The notes beneath the pieces were generated by a model. The model searched no databases, had not been told where the DNA came from, and worked only from the letters and a program-made list of their open reading frames with translations. Shown in pieces: positions 1 through 12,800 of a stretch of 64,000 bases of DNA. The translations under genes were made by a program, and so were the position numbers. Within the stretch, counting starts at the first letter, position 1; each line of letters begins with the position of its first letter. The stretch covers positions 3,241,958 to 3,305,957 of the forward strand of contig CAJNOP010000011.1 in the NCBI GenBank assembly GCA_905250075.1, given 5' to 3'. Source of the DNA: Rotaria sp. Silwood1. Lineage: Eukaryota > Rotifera > Eurotatoria > Philodinida > Philodinidae.

Positions 1-179
1 TTGTGATTTTTGGGTTGTAGTTTTTTTTTTATTCTGGTCTCTTGTTGTATTAAATATCAACTATAACAAAAAAGAAATCAGTCCTTGACACATAAAACGA
101 GAAAAAGAAAATCCATAAGTCAATAAAACGGTATTTTTCTTTCTTTGAAACCATGTGTTGACTGTCCCAAATACGTGCA

Positions 180-202
180 CTATATATATATATATATATA
201 TA
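180..202. repeat. TA dinucleotide microsatellite
   Basis: About eleven uninterrupted TA units, followed by a short TAGA run. Shorter TA runs occur near 6618, 15712, 15850, 42206, 62114 and 63034. This is ordinary low-complexity sequence for an AT-rich genome. Confidence 0.85.
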
Positions 203-602
203 GATAGATTTGCAATCAATTAAACAGTACTTATCATATGTGACAAAAAATTATGAAATATGTCATCAACACATATGTTAATATTGCAAATAGATAGTAA
301 TTTTTAAAAAAAAACTAATCAAAAAATACGAAATCCTTTGAAGTAGTATAACTACATGATACTATATACCTGAAATGTTTCATATAATTAAAGGACGAAA
401 TCAAAAATTACATAAAAAGACTATAGATTAAATCCATAGGTATTCAACCACTGTTTTCGAAAAAGTTTATTTTTGATCACCTTTTTCATGCTAGTTAAAT
501 GAGAAATAGCTAAAATTAGAAACATATTCTTGACGTATCTTATGAAGCTCGTCGAAGCTATTAAAATATTTTGAGCTCATATTTTGCTGATTAGTAAAAG
601 AG

Positions 603-791
603 CAATAGACCAGAACAACCACCAACGAATTCTGCTTTTAATTGAGATTTGACTGTGTTGTGAATGTGTCATAGTACACTACTTTTATAAAATTTTAGAA
701 CTATGGAAATTCACTATGTTATAGAAACATGCATTTCTCAGTCAAATCTCAATCAAAAGAAGAATCTTTTGGTGGTTGTACTAGCCTATTG
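603..791. mobile_element. Short inverted-repeat (MITE-like) element
   Basis: Two arms of about 53 bp (603-655 and 739-791) are near-perfect reverse complements, with outer ends reading CAATAG and CTATTG. They flank about 83 bp of unrelated AT-rich sequence. There is no coding capacity. I could not see a convincing target-site duplication, so the superfamily is left open. The structure is typical of a non-autonomous DNA transposon. Confidence 0.7.
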
Positions 792-3304
792 ATTCCCTAT
801 TAATAGAGACATATCAAGTGAAAGTCAGTAACATTTTTCAGTCGCTATTGTTTTCTGATCGGTTCCCACCTAACTTGGATAAAAAAAGAAAAAAGCTTTT
901 TGCAACCGGAACCGGATAGTTGTATCCATCAACCGACTGGTGATAATCGACATCCAACAGATATTTTCAGAGTCACAGCACGACTTTCAAACTATTATTT
1001 TGTATGAAAAAGTGTATTATTTAGTTTCTTCCATATACGGCAAGAAAAAAACGAAATCACATCACGTTAATCAAAATAGCAAGTCAATCAGGATTCACTT
1101 AATGTCTTTCTGTTTGTAAAATCCAATCAATTTCGTTAAGTATAAGTTTGCTTATTGTTGATGACCCTGTAATGGAATACAATGTTGATGCTCAACGTTA
1201 TAATCGTGAATACATCAATAAATGCTTTTTCCTTCACAATAATACATGTTCACCTTTTTCATTATTCATTTTCCTCTCCATATATTTAGTTACTTCGTCA
1301 TGTGCTGCATCATCATCTATGCCAGAATTTTCATTCAAAAGAAATTCTTTTAGTAAAACAATATCCGTTTTCATTTCTGTGCCCTGCTCTCAGGTACAAT
1401 AAATTATTTAATCATGATCGAACCGATTTTCGTCTCCATAACTTTATATAAATTTAAAACTTTCAAAAAGTAAACAATATTTTGAAATTTCAAGATCTCA
1501 TCATGGGTCGAGTTGGATACTCAGTACTCGATTCGGTTGCAGGATACTAATGTCCATTGATTTATCCCATACTAAATCAAGCTAGTTTTTTATCAAAGAA
1601 AAACAATCTACTAAATTTTCTTTGACATAGTGCATTTTATTTATCAATCAAACTATTGTAAAGAATCATTTTTCATAAATTACCATTATATAACTGATAA
1701 CAAATATTAAATACATCGTACATCTAATCAATAACTTAACTACCCATTATAATATAATACAAAGACTAATAGTTTTATTTATATTCACATGACAAAGATC
1801 AATACCCATACAAATCAGTTAATTTTCAAAAAATTAGTTGCTCTTTTAAATGATAAAATATTTGTTTAATCGCCATTTAGCTATCTGAGTATGTTTTTTT
1901 TTCACGTAAAGTTCACTGATTATAGTATTCACTTTACTCCAGGCCATGACAAAAAAACGTTCTTTAATCTTCCGTCTTTCTCATACACAACTAACATGCG
2001 ATATGAATAATTTACTTACATTCTAGACTCATTGACGTCTTTTATACTAAGGTGAAAATATCGAAAGCATGAATAATTAAACTTTTTCTTTATCTCGGTA
2101 TGTCATTAGAAGCAAAGTTTTAGTTTTGTTTGACTAAATTATTTTATTTTTGGACAATTATGCAAGTGAATTCATACATCTTAATTTTCAACATGTTTCT
2201 TTACAATTATTCATGTACTTAAGCTTTTATAGTATATACACTTCATCAAGAATGAACGCTATTCAACTTGTGTAGTAATTTATCTACGAATTGCAGTGTC
2301 TTTCAGGTTCCCATACAAAAAGTCTTTCATAAAAATAACAAGACGCCTCCACACAGTTTGTTACTAAGCTGTAATGTATGTTAATTAGCAAAAATTACGA
2401 AAAAGCACATTCAGATGAGAATCTCTTCTATTCTTATTAGATAAAAGAAAAAGTAATTTGCTACTACTAGTGTAAAATTGCATTTTTGGCCAAGTGAAAA
2501 ATAAGTATTTGAAAAAAAGATAATTACAATTGTTTTTTTTATTTTTGATAATTTTTACTAATATCATATATATTTCATAATAAAAGATGGGCACATAAGA
2601 TAATTTAAAGATGTCATTATGAAAGAAGGTAAAAACAAAACAAAACTAGCTTTCCGCTTGTATAATTTCGCTTTATATAAGTACATTGAGAAAAGAAATC
2701 ATGTCTATGTATAATTGCTTTTCTAATCTGTGGTTCCGAGTGACTCTCAACGAACATGGTTTTTTTAATAAATCACTGGTTCTCAAAGAAAATTTTAATC
2801 AACAATTATTCTGCATGAGAGAAATAAATAGCAAATCGTTTTTTTGTCTCTATGTTAATATACTATTGGCTTTAAGTTTCTATATGAGAACATTGTGCTC
2901 CGTGTATTGCGACCTTTACTTTCGAAAATTAAACTAACAGATTATTGTTCATGTAAAAAATTTTTTTTTTTCTTTTTGATTCTTAGATAATTATTAAGGA
3001 TACTGAACTGTGTTTATTTCAAGATTCATTATTTAAATATGAATTAGTCAACTTTATTTTTAGTTTTTAATTGTAAAGAAATACTAACATGACTCTTCCG
3101 TACTGATTGATTCATTTAATTAAAAAAAAAAACTCATGCCTGGTCTTTTTTTTAGAATTTAGGTGTCAATTAAAATACGCGGAATTTGTTATTTAATGTG
3201 AATAATGCATACGTCAATATATTTATATACACTATATTAAATAACATAATTACGTTTTTATTAATTCATTTTATTTTTTGACATTTGTTGCTTCCATAAA
3301 TTCA

Positions 3305-4270
3305 ATGGAGATGAATTCAAATACAGTGGGAATGATTCTTCTTGCTATTTTTCAAATACCATCTTTCTGCTGTGCCATGCTTATTTTCTTACAACTTCTG
3401 GACAAAACGAATCCATTACGACGTTTACAAAATCATTTACTTGTATATTTATTAATCTTTGCTACATGTACTATTATTATTGAATTACCTAATACACAAA
3501 AATTTCTTTGGTCAGGTTTTGCCACCATCCAGACAGATTGGTTTTGTCATTTCTGGAATTTCCTTTTCTTTTCTATGGCCTCACTTAATCGTTTACTGAC
3601 AGCATTATTGTCTATTGAACGTCATATGCTTGTATTTCATCCTCATCTCTATCGTACTCATCGTTCACGTTATTTATTTCATTACACTCCTCTCATATCT
3701 ATTATTGCAATCAGTATTATCTATATGTTGCTTACAAATCTCTTTATTACATGTTCAAATCATTCGTTCAATTATTCAGTTTTTATGTGTGGTTTTCCAT
3801 GTTCAGTGATTGTACAATATTTTGGTACACTTTACGTATGGTTGTATGTTTTTATGCCTACAATGACGACGATTATTGCTTGTGTATTATTACCTATTCG
3901 ATTTATCATTCAAAAACGACGTTTTCAACGTATACAATGGTATCGTGCACGAAAAATGATTATTCAAACAACTGTTATTGCTAGTGCATTTACAATTTGT
4001 TGGTTACCATATACAATTATCCTTCAATTACTTATTAATAAACGTCTATCTATACTTCATCCAATTATAAATTCACTTTTGACGTTTACACCATATGTAA
4101 CTTCATTATTAACTCCATTCATTGTTCTTCATACAGTATGGGAATGGATGAAGCCTGCAATAATACAACATATTAAACGTTGGTTTTTTCCACAACGTCA
4201 AAGAATTATTCAACCAATTAGTAATTTAGTACCTACGCCAGCAAATCAGTTAATAATTAACAAAGCATAA
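3305..4270 (+). CDS. Rhodopsin-like (class A) G-protein-coupled receptor
   Basis: Single-exon gene of 321 aa. I start at the ATG at 3305; the frame runs upstream to a TTG, which is not a credible eukaryotic start. Seven hydrophobic segments are visible. TM3 begins with a cysteine in WFCHFW and ends in ERH where class A receptors have DRY. TM6 carries the CWLP motif. TM7 reads LLTPFIVLH where NPxxY is expected, so two activation motifs are degenerate. A second cysteine for the extracellular disulphide is available in the CGFPC stretch of loop 2. The basic C-terminal tail follows a short amphipathic segment with WEWMKP. The ligand cannot be inferred. Intronless peptide-receptor-like GPCRs of this style are greatly expanded in bdelloid rotifers. 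A poly(A) signal AATAAA lies at 4341. Confidence 0.88.
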   Translation: MEMNSNTVGMILLAIFQIPSFCCAMLIFLQLLDKTNPLRRLQNHLLVYLLIFATCTIIIELPNTQKFLWSGFATIQTDWFCHFWNFLFFSMASLNRLLTALLSIERHMLVFHPHLYRTHRSRYLFHYTPLISIIAISIIYMLLTNLFITCSNHSFNYSVFMCGFPCSVIVQYFGTLYVWLYVFMPTMTTIIACVLLPIRFIIQKRRFQRIQWYRARKMIIQTTVIASAFTICWLPYTIILQLLINKRLSILHPIINSLLTFTPYVTSLLTPFIVLHTVWEWMKPAIIQHIKRWFFPQRQRIIQPISNLVPTPANQLIINKA

Positions 4271-5153
4271 TCTAACTGTACATAAACTATAAACTAAACG
4301 ATGAAGAGCATATTGTGATTTTCTTTTTGAATTCGATTAAAATAAAAAGACACACTCATGAGTTTCTATTTGATGATCACAAATACGGGATTAGAATAAT
4401 ACAAATTGATTAAGTTTGATTTTTTTTGAAAATTATTACAAAAAGTTCAATAGTCTACAACGAATTTGAAAAAATGATTTATTATGATCTCTCTTATGAG
4501 ACTAGACGAAAATTAAAGTCTCAGAAATCTTACGCAATATCATATTGTAAGATTTTTGAAAGATATAATAAGAAATTTTATATTACGATGACACCTTTCA
4601 ACAATTAGCTAAATAAATTATACATTCAAAATTAGATAGTCTATTTTAGAAAAAAGATGATGACATAAATTGTAAGTATTAACATCTATGAATGAATGCA
4701 TATAAATAAAAATAGAATTAGTGTCTGTATCTATAATAAAACTTGCAGATAGTTTACTTTTGTCATTGAGCTAATATAAGAACTACAACTTAAAAAAGTT
4801 AAAATTCTTTAATGCTTGACCAGGCTGTATATATAAATATACAAATATTTTCTTCTTTATTACCATGACCGAGAACTTGTCAAAGATTTTATTTATAAGG
4901 AAATCGTCGAATAGATATTTAGTAGAACTAACATTATTGACTTCAATAAATAAATATACTGTTGGCTAAAAGTAGCGCATTCGTCATTATATAACCCTTT
5001 AATGTGGCTATTCACGCTATAAATTTGATCGAGTTTCATCGAGAGTAACTAAACACTGCAAATATTTTATATAATAATAGGTTAACCAAATCGTAAACTT
5101 CTCTTTTTCTTCAGTTACAAGATTCATTCTACTACGAACTATTATACAACATA

Positions 5154-5313
5154 CAGGGTTGCCAGATTGTCCGAATTGTACCCCCTCATAGTGACTACGT
5201 AATATGTGAATGTATTACAGAATTTACACTACGTAACATGTGAAATCAGAAAATATTTCGCATATTACGTAATCACTATGAGGGGGTACAATTCGGACAA
5301 TCTGGCAACCCTG
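5154..5313. mobile_element. hAT-type MITE with perfect 8-bp target duplication
   Basis: A 160-bp element whose terminal inverted repeats of about 53 bp differ at one position. The termini read CAGGGTTGCCAGATTG. It is flanked on both sides by ACAACATA (5146-5153 and 5314-5321), an exact 8-bp target-site duplication. An 8-bp duplication with CAGGG-type ends is the hallmark of the hAT superfamily. There is no transposase frame, so it is non-autonomous. The near-identity of its arms and the intact duplication suggest a fairly recent insertion. Confidence 0.93.
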
Positions 5314-6891
5314 ACAACATAACTCCTGTTCAATTCAAAAGATCGTACCCGACCCGATCTCGTTGGCCTACAGTTCTAAGGTAGTAGATGTGCTAAAGTT
5401 TTCTTGGATGTGCAACTGTAAGAACGGCTGAGATCACCGAGCAATATATTCGGCTAGTTGTATGTTTCTTCATTGAGGTCAGTAGTACTAGATCGAATCA
5501 GTATCCACTATCCATTCTCTTATGAATAAAAAGTTTGAAAAGTCTTCTGCAACCGAGAAGAGAAAATCGGTTCGATTGATTAAAGCTAGTTACAGATAGT
5601 GAGTGTTTTGATCAGTTTATGGGCTATTCTGTATGCCATGTGTTTTTTCTCAATGTTCAACTTTAATCATATGTTTATGGTATCTATTTCTATCAAATGT
5701 TATTTTCTTATTCCTTTTTTTGCGCTCATTCCTCAAATTATATACTTCTCATTATCTTCCCATAAGAATTATAATGTTATAATCATATATATTTCAATTA
5801 TTACTAATATTTTTTTTTCTGCATATATTCACAAATACTTTTTTTTATAAATAATGTTTTCATGTGATTATACAGATTTATTCTTGATGTGAACGAGTAT
5901 TATACCCAGTTCATATAAAATATGTTAATTATTATCTTTCAATAAAAATCTTATTACAATTGAAGGTTTCATTTTAAATTCAAAAATTTAAAGCATTTTT
6001 CTTTTTTGCTATAAAAAATTGAATATTATTCTATTTTCTCAATGTTATTTTTATAGATATTTCTTATGGAAATAAAATATTTATTCAAAAAAAGATTAAA
6101 CATATGGAAAATTACATTAGACATATTGATTAGTCAATTCATGTACTCATAAGAATACAACTATTTCTTCTCTATCTAGTAATTCTCTATTCTTTTCAAA
6201 CTAAAACATCAGTCATTGACATTATTCAAGTCAAGAATAATAATTCGATTTCATTTATTCTTAAATTTCCGTTATTTTTCATTTAATTATACACAACATT
6301 AGAAATCTTAATGTACCTTAATATAAGCTAATACACTCATCATGTTTGCCTTCTTATCATCTTCTTCTTTCAATATACATGTCTATATATTGCATACAAT
6401 CATCATATACAATGAGTGATTGATGATAGTCTGATGTTTATATATGTTTTTTAGCTATCGTCTTTACATGTTAGTCTATCTTATACATCTAATCAATCGT
6501 TCTCTTCTTACGGTCACTAAAATCAGACATATTCAACATAAATTATGATGAGAGATTCCGGATATTATTGATCAATGACATTTTAATAGTACACTAAACA
6601 CAAAAATTTGATTTGACATATATATATATATACGTATGATTTTCTCTAAACTGTTGAAAAATAACTCGAAGAGAATTAATTCAATAACCAAAATCCAATA
6701 CATTAATCAAAATAACAATGTGTATATTTTTCTTTCGAAAAAAACAAAAATGTATATCAGAAATATGCCTGAGGAGTAATTAACAATGAAAGAGAAGTAT
6801 CGTCTACTCTATCGATGATTGAATGCACCAATAATATCAACAAGAGTTAAGATCGTTAGTTTGCTTATACATTTATTTCAAATATATCTAT

Positions 6892-6909
6892 GCCGTTGGT
6901 AGCAACGGC
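6892..6909. other. Small perfect hairpin upstream of the 7140 gene
   Basis: GCCGTTG, four bases GTAG, then CAACGGC forms a perfect 7-bp stem with a tetraloop. It is unusually GC-rich for its surroundings and lies about 230 bp upstream of the next coding start. Function unknown; it may be chance or a structured leader element. Confidence 0.4.
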
Positions 6910-7139
6910 TTTCTCTTGCGTTCGTCCGCTGTTTCTCTTCTTATTTTAAGAGAAAAGAAAATGTTTCGCTAGTCGGTCATTCTTCTAAACAAAAGCTGAA
7001 TTTTCTTCTTCTTGTTCTTGTTCTTCTCTCGTTCTCTCTTTATTCTTTCGTGTCCGATTCATTTTATTAGAGAAAAGAGCCAACAACGGTCGTTATTTCA
7101 ATTTTTCTTTCTATATTCTTCTTTCGTAGAACATAAAGA

Positions 7140-7821
7140 ATGTCAGCCGAATTTCCCAACAACTTTAATAACGACAATACAAATCGTATGTTTTTAACCC
7201 GATATGTTCTTTTTGCAAAATAAAAAAATAAATCCGAATATTTTTTTTTTGTAGGATGGATGAGTAATGTTAATATGTCTGGTCAAAATCTTTTTGCAGT
7301 ACCACAGGTCGAAAAACCGTGTCCTATTCCTGTTCCTTACGTTTATGGATCACCTGTCGGATGGAATGCAGCGGTATATGAGAAACTTTGTTTCATTTTT
7401 TATTATATTAAAATTTCGTTGCTTTTTTTTTTGGACACAGATTGTTGCTTTATTATCTTGTTTATTGGCTATGGTTTTTCTTTTAACATGTCTTTATTAT
7501 TTGGCTTATCGTCGTCGTTATATGAAAGAAGTATCGGAATGTCCATCACCGGTAGTTCTTGTTGAAAAAACATCAACATCACCAAAATTAGTTACAAGTA
7601 CATCACAAACTGCTACAACAACATTTATTAATGAAACAGGTAAAGAAACAAAAGTTAACACATTAAATGAACAAACATCAGGAACAACAGGTGCTGGCGA
7701 TTTTGTTGGTATGACAACAATGATTAATGGACATACATCACCATCACATACGAATGGTCTTTTGGCTAATGGTAATACTGATCAAAGTGAACTTCGTTTA
7801 CTTCAACATGAAGATCATTAA
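7140..7821 (+). CDS. Small single-pass membrane protein, function unknown
   Basis: Three coding exons: 7140-7185, 7255-7373 and 7441-7821, giving 181 aa. Introns of 69 and 67 bp have GTATG/GTATAT donors and TAG/CAG acceptors, and the phases join cleanly. I chose the ATG at 7140 because the first exon joins in frame across the first intron. An internal ATG at 7260 would give a shorter protein lacking the first 17 residues. The N-terminal 55 residues are polar and contain a Cys-Pro-rich stretch (EKPCPIPVPYVYG). One transmembrane segment spans about residues 56-78 and is followed by RRR, predicting an extracellular N terminus and a cytosolic tail. The tail is Ser/Thr/Asn-rich and looks disordered. 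I do not recognise a family. A poly(A) signal lies at 8058. Confidence 0.75.
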
Positions 7822-9804
7822 AATCAAGGAGTAAAAATATTTAGGAAAATTTTTTTTTTGTTTCTGTTGTGTTTATGTCACTTTTGTTCGAATAATGAAT
7901 GAATACGTGAAATGATCTTGTCGTTGTTTCTGTTTATGGATGTGTGTGTGTGTATTTGTATTTAAATATTTGTGCAATTATCTGTACTTCTTGATGTGTT
8001 TATCTTCATTTGTGGAAAATAATATAAATATCATTTATCATTCTTTCATAAGTCATTAATAAATCTCGCTAATTTAAAACGAAAATCTATTTAGATTTTA
8101 TCAAAAGAAGAAAATAAAATAAGAATACAAAACAATTGATAATTCTCTTTTTATGTAATGCCTGTTAACAAGAAGAACCATACAAAAGTTTTTTTATCAG
8201 TCCTTTGAAGAAATCTTCAAAGGTTGATTCTAGTGTGATTTTTCAAAGTACTACCTTTCATTAATTATAAACTGGTAATATCGAATATAATAACTTGCGA
8301 AGATAGGATTTTGAGATAAATTTTTGGAATAATCATTGATAGCTATTCAAAGTATGTGCTTCAGAAAGAAGTCACATGAGCTCAGATCTGTGGAACATGC
8401 TTGATCGATATATACCTTCATATGATTTAGGATAATAAGTTCATTATGTGTTGAGAATGTCAATAGAAAACTGAAACATCGAATATCCTTCTTTTATTTT
8501 TCTGGTGAAACAATTTGAAATTTCCGTTAGGTAGGTATTGTCAAGTTAACTTACATCAACTAGATCTCAATGGAACAAGCTTTGCCAGGCTACAGTTTGT
8601 AGAAAAAAAATGGCATGATGCACTGGTTTGAACTTTTGTTTTAATGAGCTTTGACTATGTGTATGTTGTTTGATAATAATCGTACATTTGACTTTGACTA
8701 CACCTCTTATTCTCTATTCTAATTAAATAAGTATGATCAATTGTCAGTGATAATGTCAAATACAAGGTTGAAATTTGTCCACCCAAATATCTTCAGAGAA
8801 TTAGGAAATGATTGAATATAAAACTACTTTCAGTCATAAATAAACAAATAATTCGCTTATTGAACATAAAACTTAGTAAAACTTTAAAAAAATGAGAATA
8901 ATCGGTGGTAAAATTATGCTTCGAGTATCTTCTATTAAATTTGTTTTACTTTATATAAATGAACTTTCTAAATTTCAATCAAAACTGAAATAGTTGTCGA
9001 AAGTATGAAAAATTTTGTTATGTTTTATATCGTAAAGTTGAATATTGATTTTTTTAGTTCTACGTGATATATTCGATGAAGTACTGTCTGTTACTTGTCA
9101 CTTTTGGTAGTGTTTTTGATTTGATTGATTGTTTATGAACTCTGGATTTATAACGTACTACGAAACATTTTATAAGTTGCTAGAAAAAGAAAAATATCTC
9201 GGTAACACTAGATAATTTTGTTACGAAATCATCCAGTTGAGTAACTTGTTTTTTTGTTTTCATCCATCATTCAATAACTACTTTGTAAGTGTCGTTATAA
9301 CAGATGTCAAAACTGATTTTATTATTTTTAATAAGGCGTTTTTCAAATGATAATGAAAATTAATAAAAAGAAAACTAAAGAGAAGTTATGTGAAAACATT
9401 GCATCAATATTATTAATTAAAAAGACGGAATCTTTCCATTTTGCGACATATAGTTACTATAAAAAAAGGTAAAAAGTGTATTTGTATTACTGTGAAATAG
9501 ACATAAGAAAAGAAAGAACGGTAAAAATCTATTCAATATTGATTGAAATCAGACTGATAAATGCAACTTGACATTGCACTTACGGATTACTAAAGTGCCT
9601 GTAAAGTACACTAAAGGTGATCATTTTGAAGACATTTTTTTATTGTTCTGGTTGATTAGCTATTCGTACGCGTTCTCGTATACTATAAGTTTGACAGTCA
9701 AATAAGATATAACTATGCTTTTCTATTTTGGTTACCTGTTGCTTATTTATTTCTGTGCATATTCGTAACTATTATTGACGATTTTCAAAAAAAAACGAAA
9801 AACT
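7822..9804. other. Intergenic region
   Basis: No gene found. It includes the 3' UTR of the preceding gene and a small palindrome at 8202-8223 (CCTTTGAAGA and its complement, two-base loop). The 5' UTR and promoter of the ABC transporter must lie at the right end, but I cannot identify specific elements. Confidence 0.55.
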
Positions 9805-12800
9805 ATGGTTTGTAACTGAATGTATTCTTTTCGTTCATCAAAGTCTATTTTATTTTTTTTAATAGACTTTCCAAGCACATTCAGCTGGAAATAATTTTCT
9901 AAAGCCTCAAATCAATACTTTAGGTGATTGTGTACGACAAAGTGTATGTGTATAATAAACATGATATATCTTTATTTTTGATTAAAACTTTACTTCTTTT
10001 CAATAGAATTCAAATTGGCGTTCACAAAACTATTCTAATATACAACGTGATCTTGATTGGTATAATTATTTAAGACGACAAGCAGATTTACCAATTCAAT
10101 CTGGTACTCCTTATGGTAGAAGACGAAGACATAGAACTCAATCCCGAACTCAAGGAGTAATTACATCTAATGATGATGATATTGGTCTAAGTAAAGTAGA
10201 TTTTACTTCTGCACCAGTTACTTTAACATGGCTTGATTTACAAGCTAAAGCACCACCACAAGATGAAGGTATTAAGCGAACACTAACAAAAGCACTTTGT
10301 CCATCGAAAGAAGTTAGTAAATCAAAAATGTTACTCAAAGGAGGTGAGAATAAGGAAGATTATCTTTTTAGAGTTTTTTTTTTTACATTCAAATTAATTT
10401 AGTTAGTGGTATTGTTAAACCAGGTCAATTATTAGCTATAATGGGTGCTAGTGGTGCTGGTAAAACAACATTAATGAATCTTTTAGCACATCGTCGACCT
10501 GGAACATTAAAAGTTACTGGTGAAGTTAGAGTAAATGGAACAAAAATGGGTCGACATATAAATCGAGTAGCTGGTTATGTTCAACAAGAAGAATTATTTA
10601 TACCATCAATGACAACAAGAGAACATTTATATTTTCATGTAATTATTTCTATTTTACATTGAGTGTTTCTTTTGAAAATTTTTCTTTAGGCTATGTTACG
10701 ATTGAATCGTGATGTATCAAAAGAACAACGTATTAAACGTGTGGAAGAATTATTAGATTTTGTAAGTATATATAAATTTGAAGAAGTTTTCATTTTGTTT
10801 TAAATATTTGTTTTGGATAGTTAAACTTGAAAAAAGCAGAAAAAACAGTTATTGGTCAACCTGGACGTATCAAAGGTTTATCTGGTGGCGAAAAGCGACG
10901 TTTACTTTTTGCTGCTGAAGTATGTCTTTGTTTGTTTTTTTGTAATTATGATAGTAATGGTGGTTTTATTTTTCTATGAAAATATAGGTACTTAATGATC
11001 CACCATTATTATTTGCTGATGAAGTAATTGATTTATTCTTTTAAGAAATTGTTTTTAAAAAAAAAATTTTTTTCTCTATACTGTTGTAGCCAACCTCAGG
11101 TCTTGATGGCAGTATGGCATTTATTATATGTGATGCAATGCGTAAATTATGCAATCAAGGAAAAACAATTGTATGTACAATTCATCAACCATCAAGTGAA
11201 ATTTTTCAATTATTTGATACGTAAGTTAAAATAGTGTTTTGTTTATTTTTGAAGTTCTTTATGTTTTATATTTAGACTTTATTTATTAGCTGAAGGACGT
11301 GTAGCTTATTTTGGATCAAGAAAGAAAGCACAAGATTTTTTTAGTGGGTAAGATAAGTAGATATACTATGAATTTTTAGTAGGAATGAGATTTTTCTTAT
11401 ATTTAATAATCAGTTGTTGAAATAAAAACATATAACGTAGAATTATAAGGAACTGCTGAATAACATTGTTTTTTCATGAATAATATTTAAATGTCAATTG
11501 TAAACTATTCTATTTCTAGATTGAGTTTCAATGCACCAGATAATTACAACTTATCGGATTTTTATATACAAACATTGGCTATACTTCCATTTAACAAAGA
11601 AAATTGCTTAGAACGTGTCGAAGTAAATATCAATAAAAGAATTCTAAGTCATTTTTCATGATTTTCATTTCATTTAGTATATTTGTGATGAATATGAACA
11701 AACATCACTCTATGCTCAACAGGTTGCCGAAGCTCAACAATATCATACTATTGATGATGATCAAACAGAGACATCGGGTGGATTATTTCGTCGTTCATCA
11801 AAGTTTGTTGTCAATAATAAACATAAAGAGATCAAATTTTTTTTTTTTTTAAAAAAAATAATTCATATTTAGATATAAAACTGGTTTTTTTACACAACTT
11901 CATTGGTTATTATGGCGTTCATCTATAGATCAGTTTAAAAATCCATTTGAATTTCGTATTCGTTTTATTTTATCAGTAGTTATTGGTGTTATTTTTGGTC
12001 TTCTCTTCTTACGTTTAAAATATAATCAACAAGCATTTCAAAATATATCATCAATTATATTTATGTTGATTATTAATATTTCATTTTCAAGTGTTCAACA
12101 TAATGCTGATGTAATTTGAAAAATAATTGGTTTTAATATGTAATTTTATTCTGATTTTTTGTTTTGTTTAGAGTTATAATCGAGAATTATCATTATTTTT
12201 CAAAGAACATGATGATGGAATCTATCATACAATACCTTATTATGTATCAAGATTTGTTCTAGAATTACCAACACAAGCATTATCAATATTTATATATGGA
12301 ACTATTGTTTATTGGATGACAAATTTATATAATAATGTTCGAAGGTATTTTATTTTACAAGGTATTCTTATTTTATGTGGTGTAGTTGCAAGTTCTGCAG
12401 GTAAATCAAATGAATTAGAGAAAAATCGCTGTTTTTGATCGATATTATTGTATTTTAGGAGCACTTATAGGTGTCTCTGTGCCTTCTCCTGATGCTGCTG
12501 CTGCACTCGTTGTTCCAGTCGTTATTCCACTGCTTGTCTTTGCTGGTTTTTTCATAAATACAAAGTAAATTAAAATGAAATCAAATAGTGTATCGAAAAA
12601 TTTCTATGATTGCTCTTCTAGAACAATACCTAATTGGCTTATTTGGATAAAATATCTTTCATGGCTTTATTATTCAAATGAAATGGCTTTAATTAATCAA
12701 TGGGAAGATGTTCAATCACTTGAATGTGATCAAGCTAGTAATTCAACTTGTTTTCATAATGGTGATGATGTTCTTAATTACTACGGTTTTCAAAAAGTAT

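Larger units (their letters stand above)
1..3304. other. Gene-free AT-rich region
   Basis: I see no gene here. Open frames are short, mostly begin at non-ATG codons and have no splice-compatible partners or recognisable protein motifs. The region contains a TA microsatellite near position 180 and one inverted-repeat element at 603-791, described separately. The last 100 bases before the GPCR start are very AT-rich and could hold its promoter, but I cannot pick out a specific element. Confidence 0.6.
4271..7139. other. Intergenic region without recognisable genes
   Basis: No supported gene. Short hydrophobic or lysine-rich open frames at 4426-4608 and 5599-5850 start at TTG or GTG and look like chance frames in AT-rich DNA. 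The region holds the 160-bp hAT-type MITE at 5154-5313. The final 150 bases before the next gene are pyrimidine-rich (TTC/CTT runs from about 6990), as expected for a 5' UTR or promoter-proximal leader. Confidence 0.6.

Noticed and set aside
3278..3304. Upstream extension of the GPCR frame
   Set aside because: The frame opens at TTG; the first ATG in a plausible position is at 3305.
5599..5850. 83-residue hydrophobic open frame
   Set aside because: It begins at GTG, has no upstream exon or motif, and its composition is what AT-rich DNA gives by chance.
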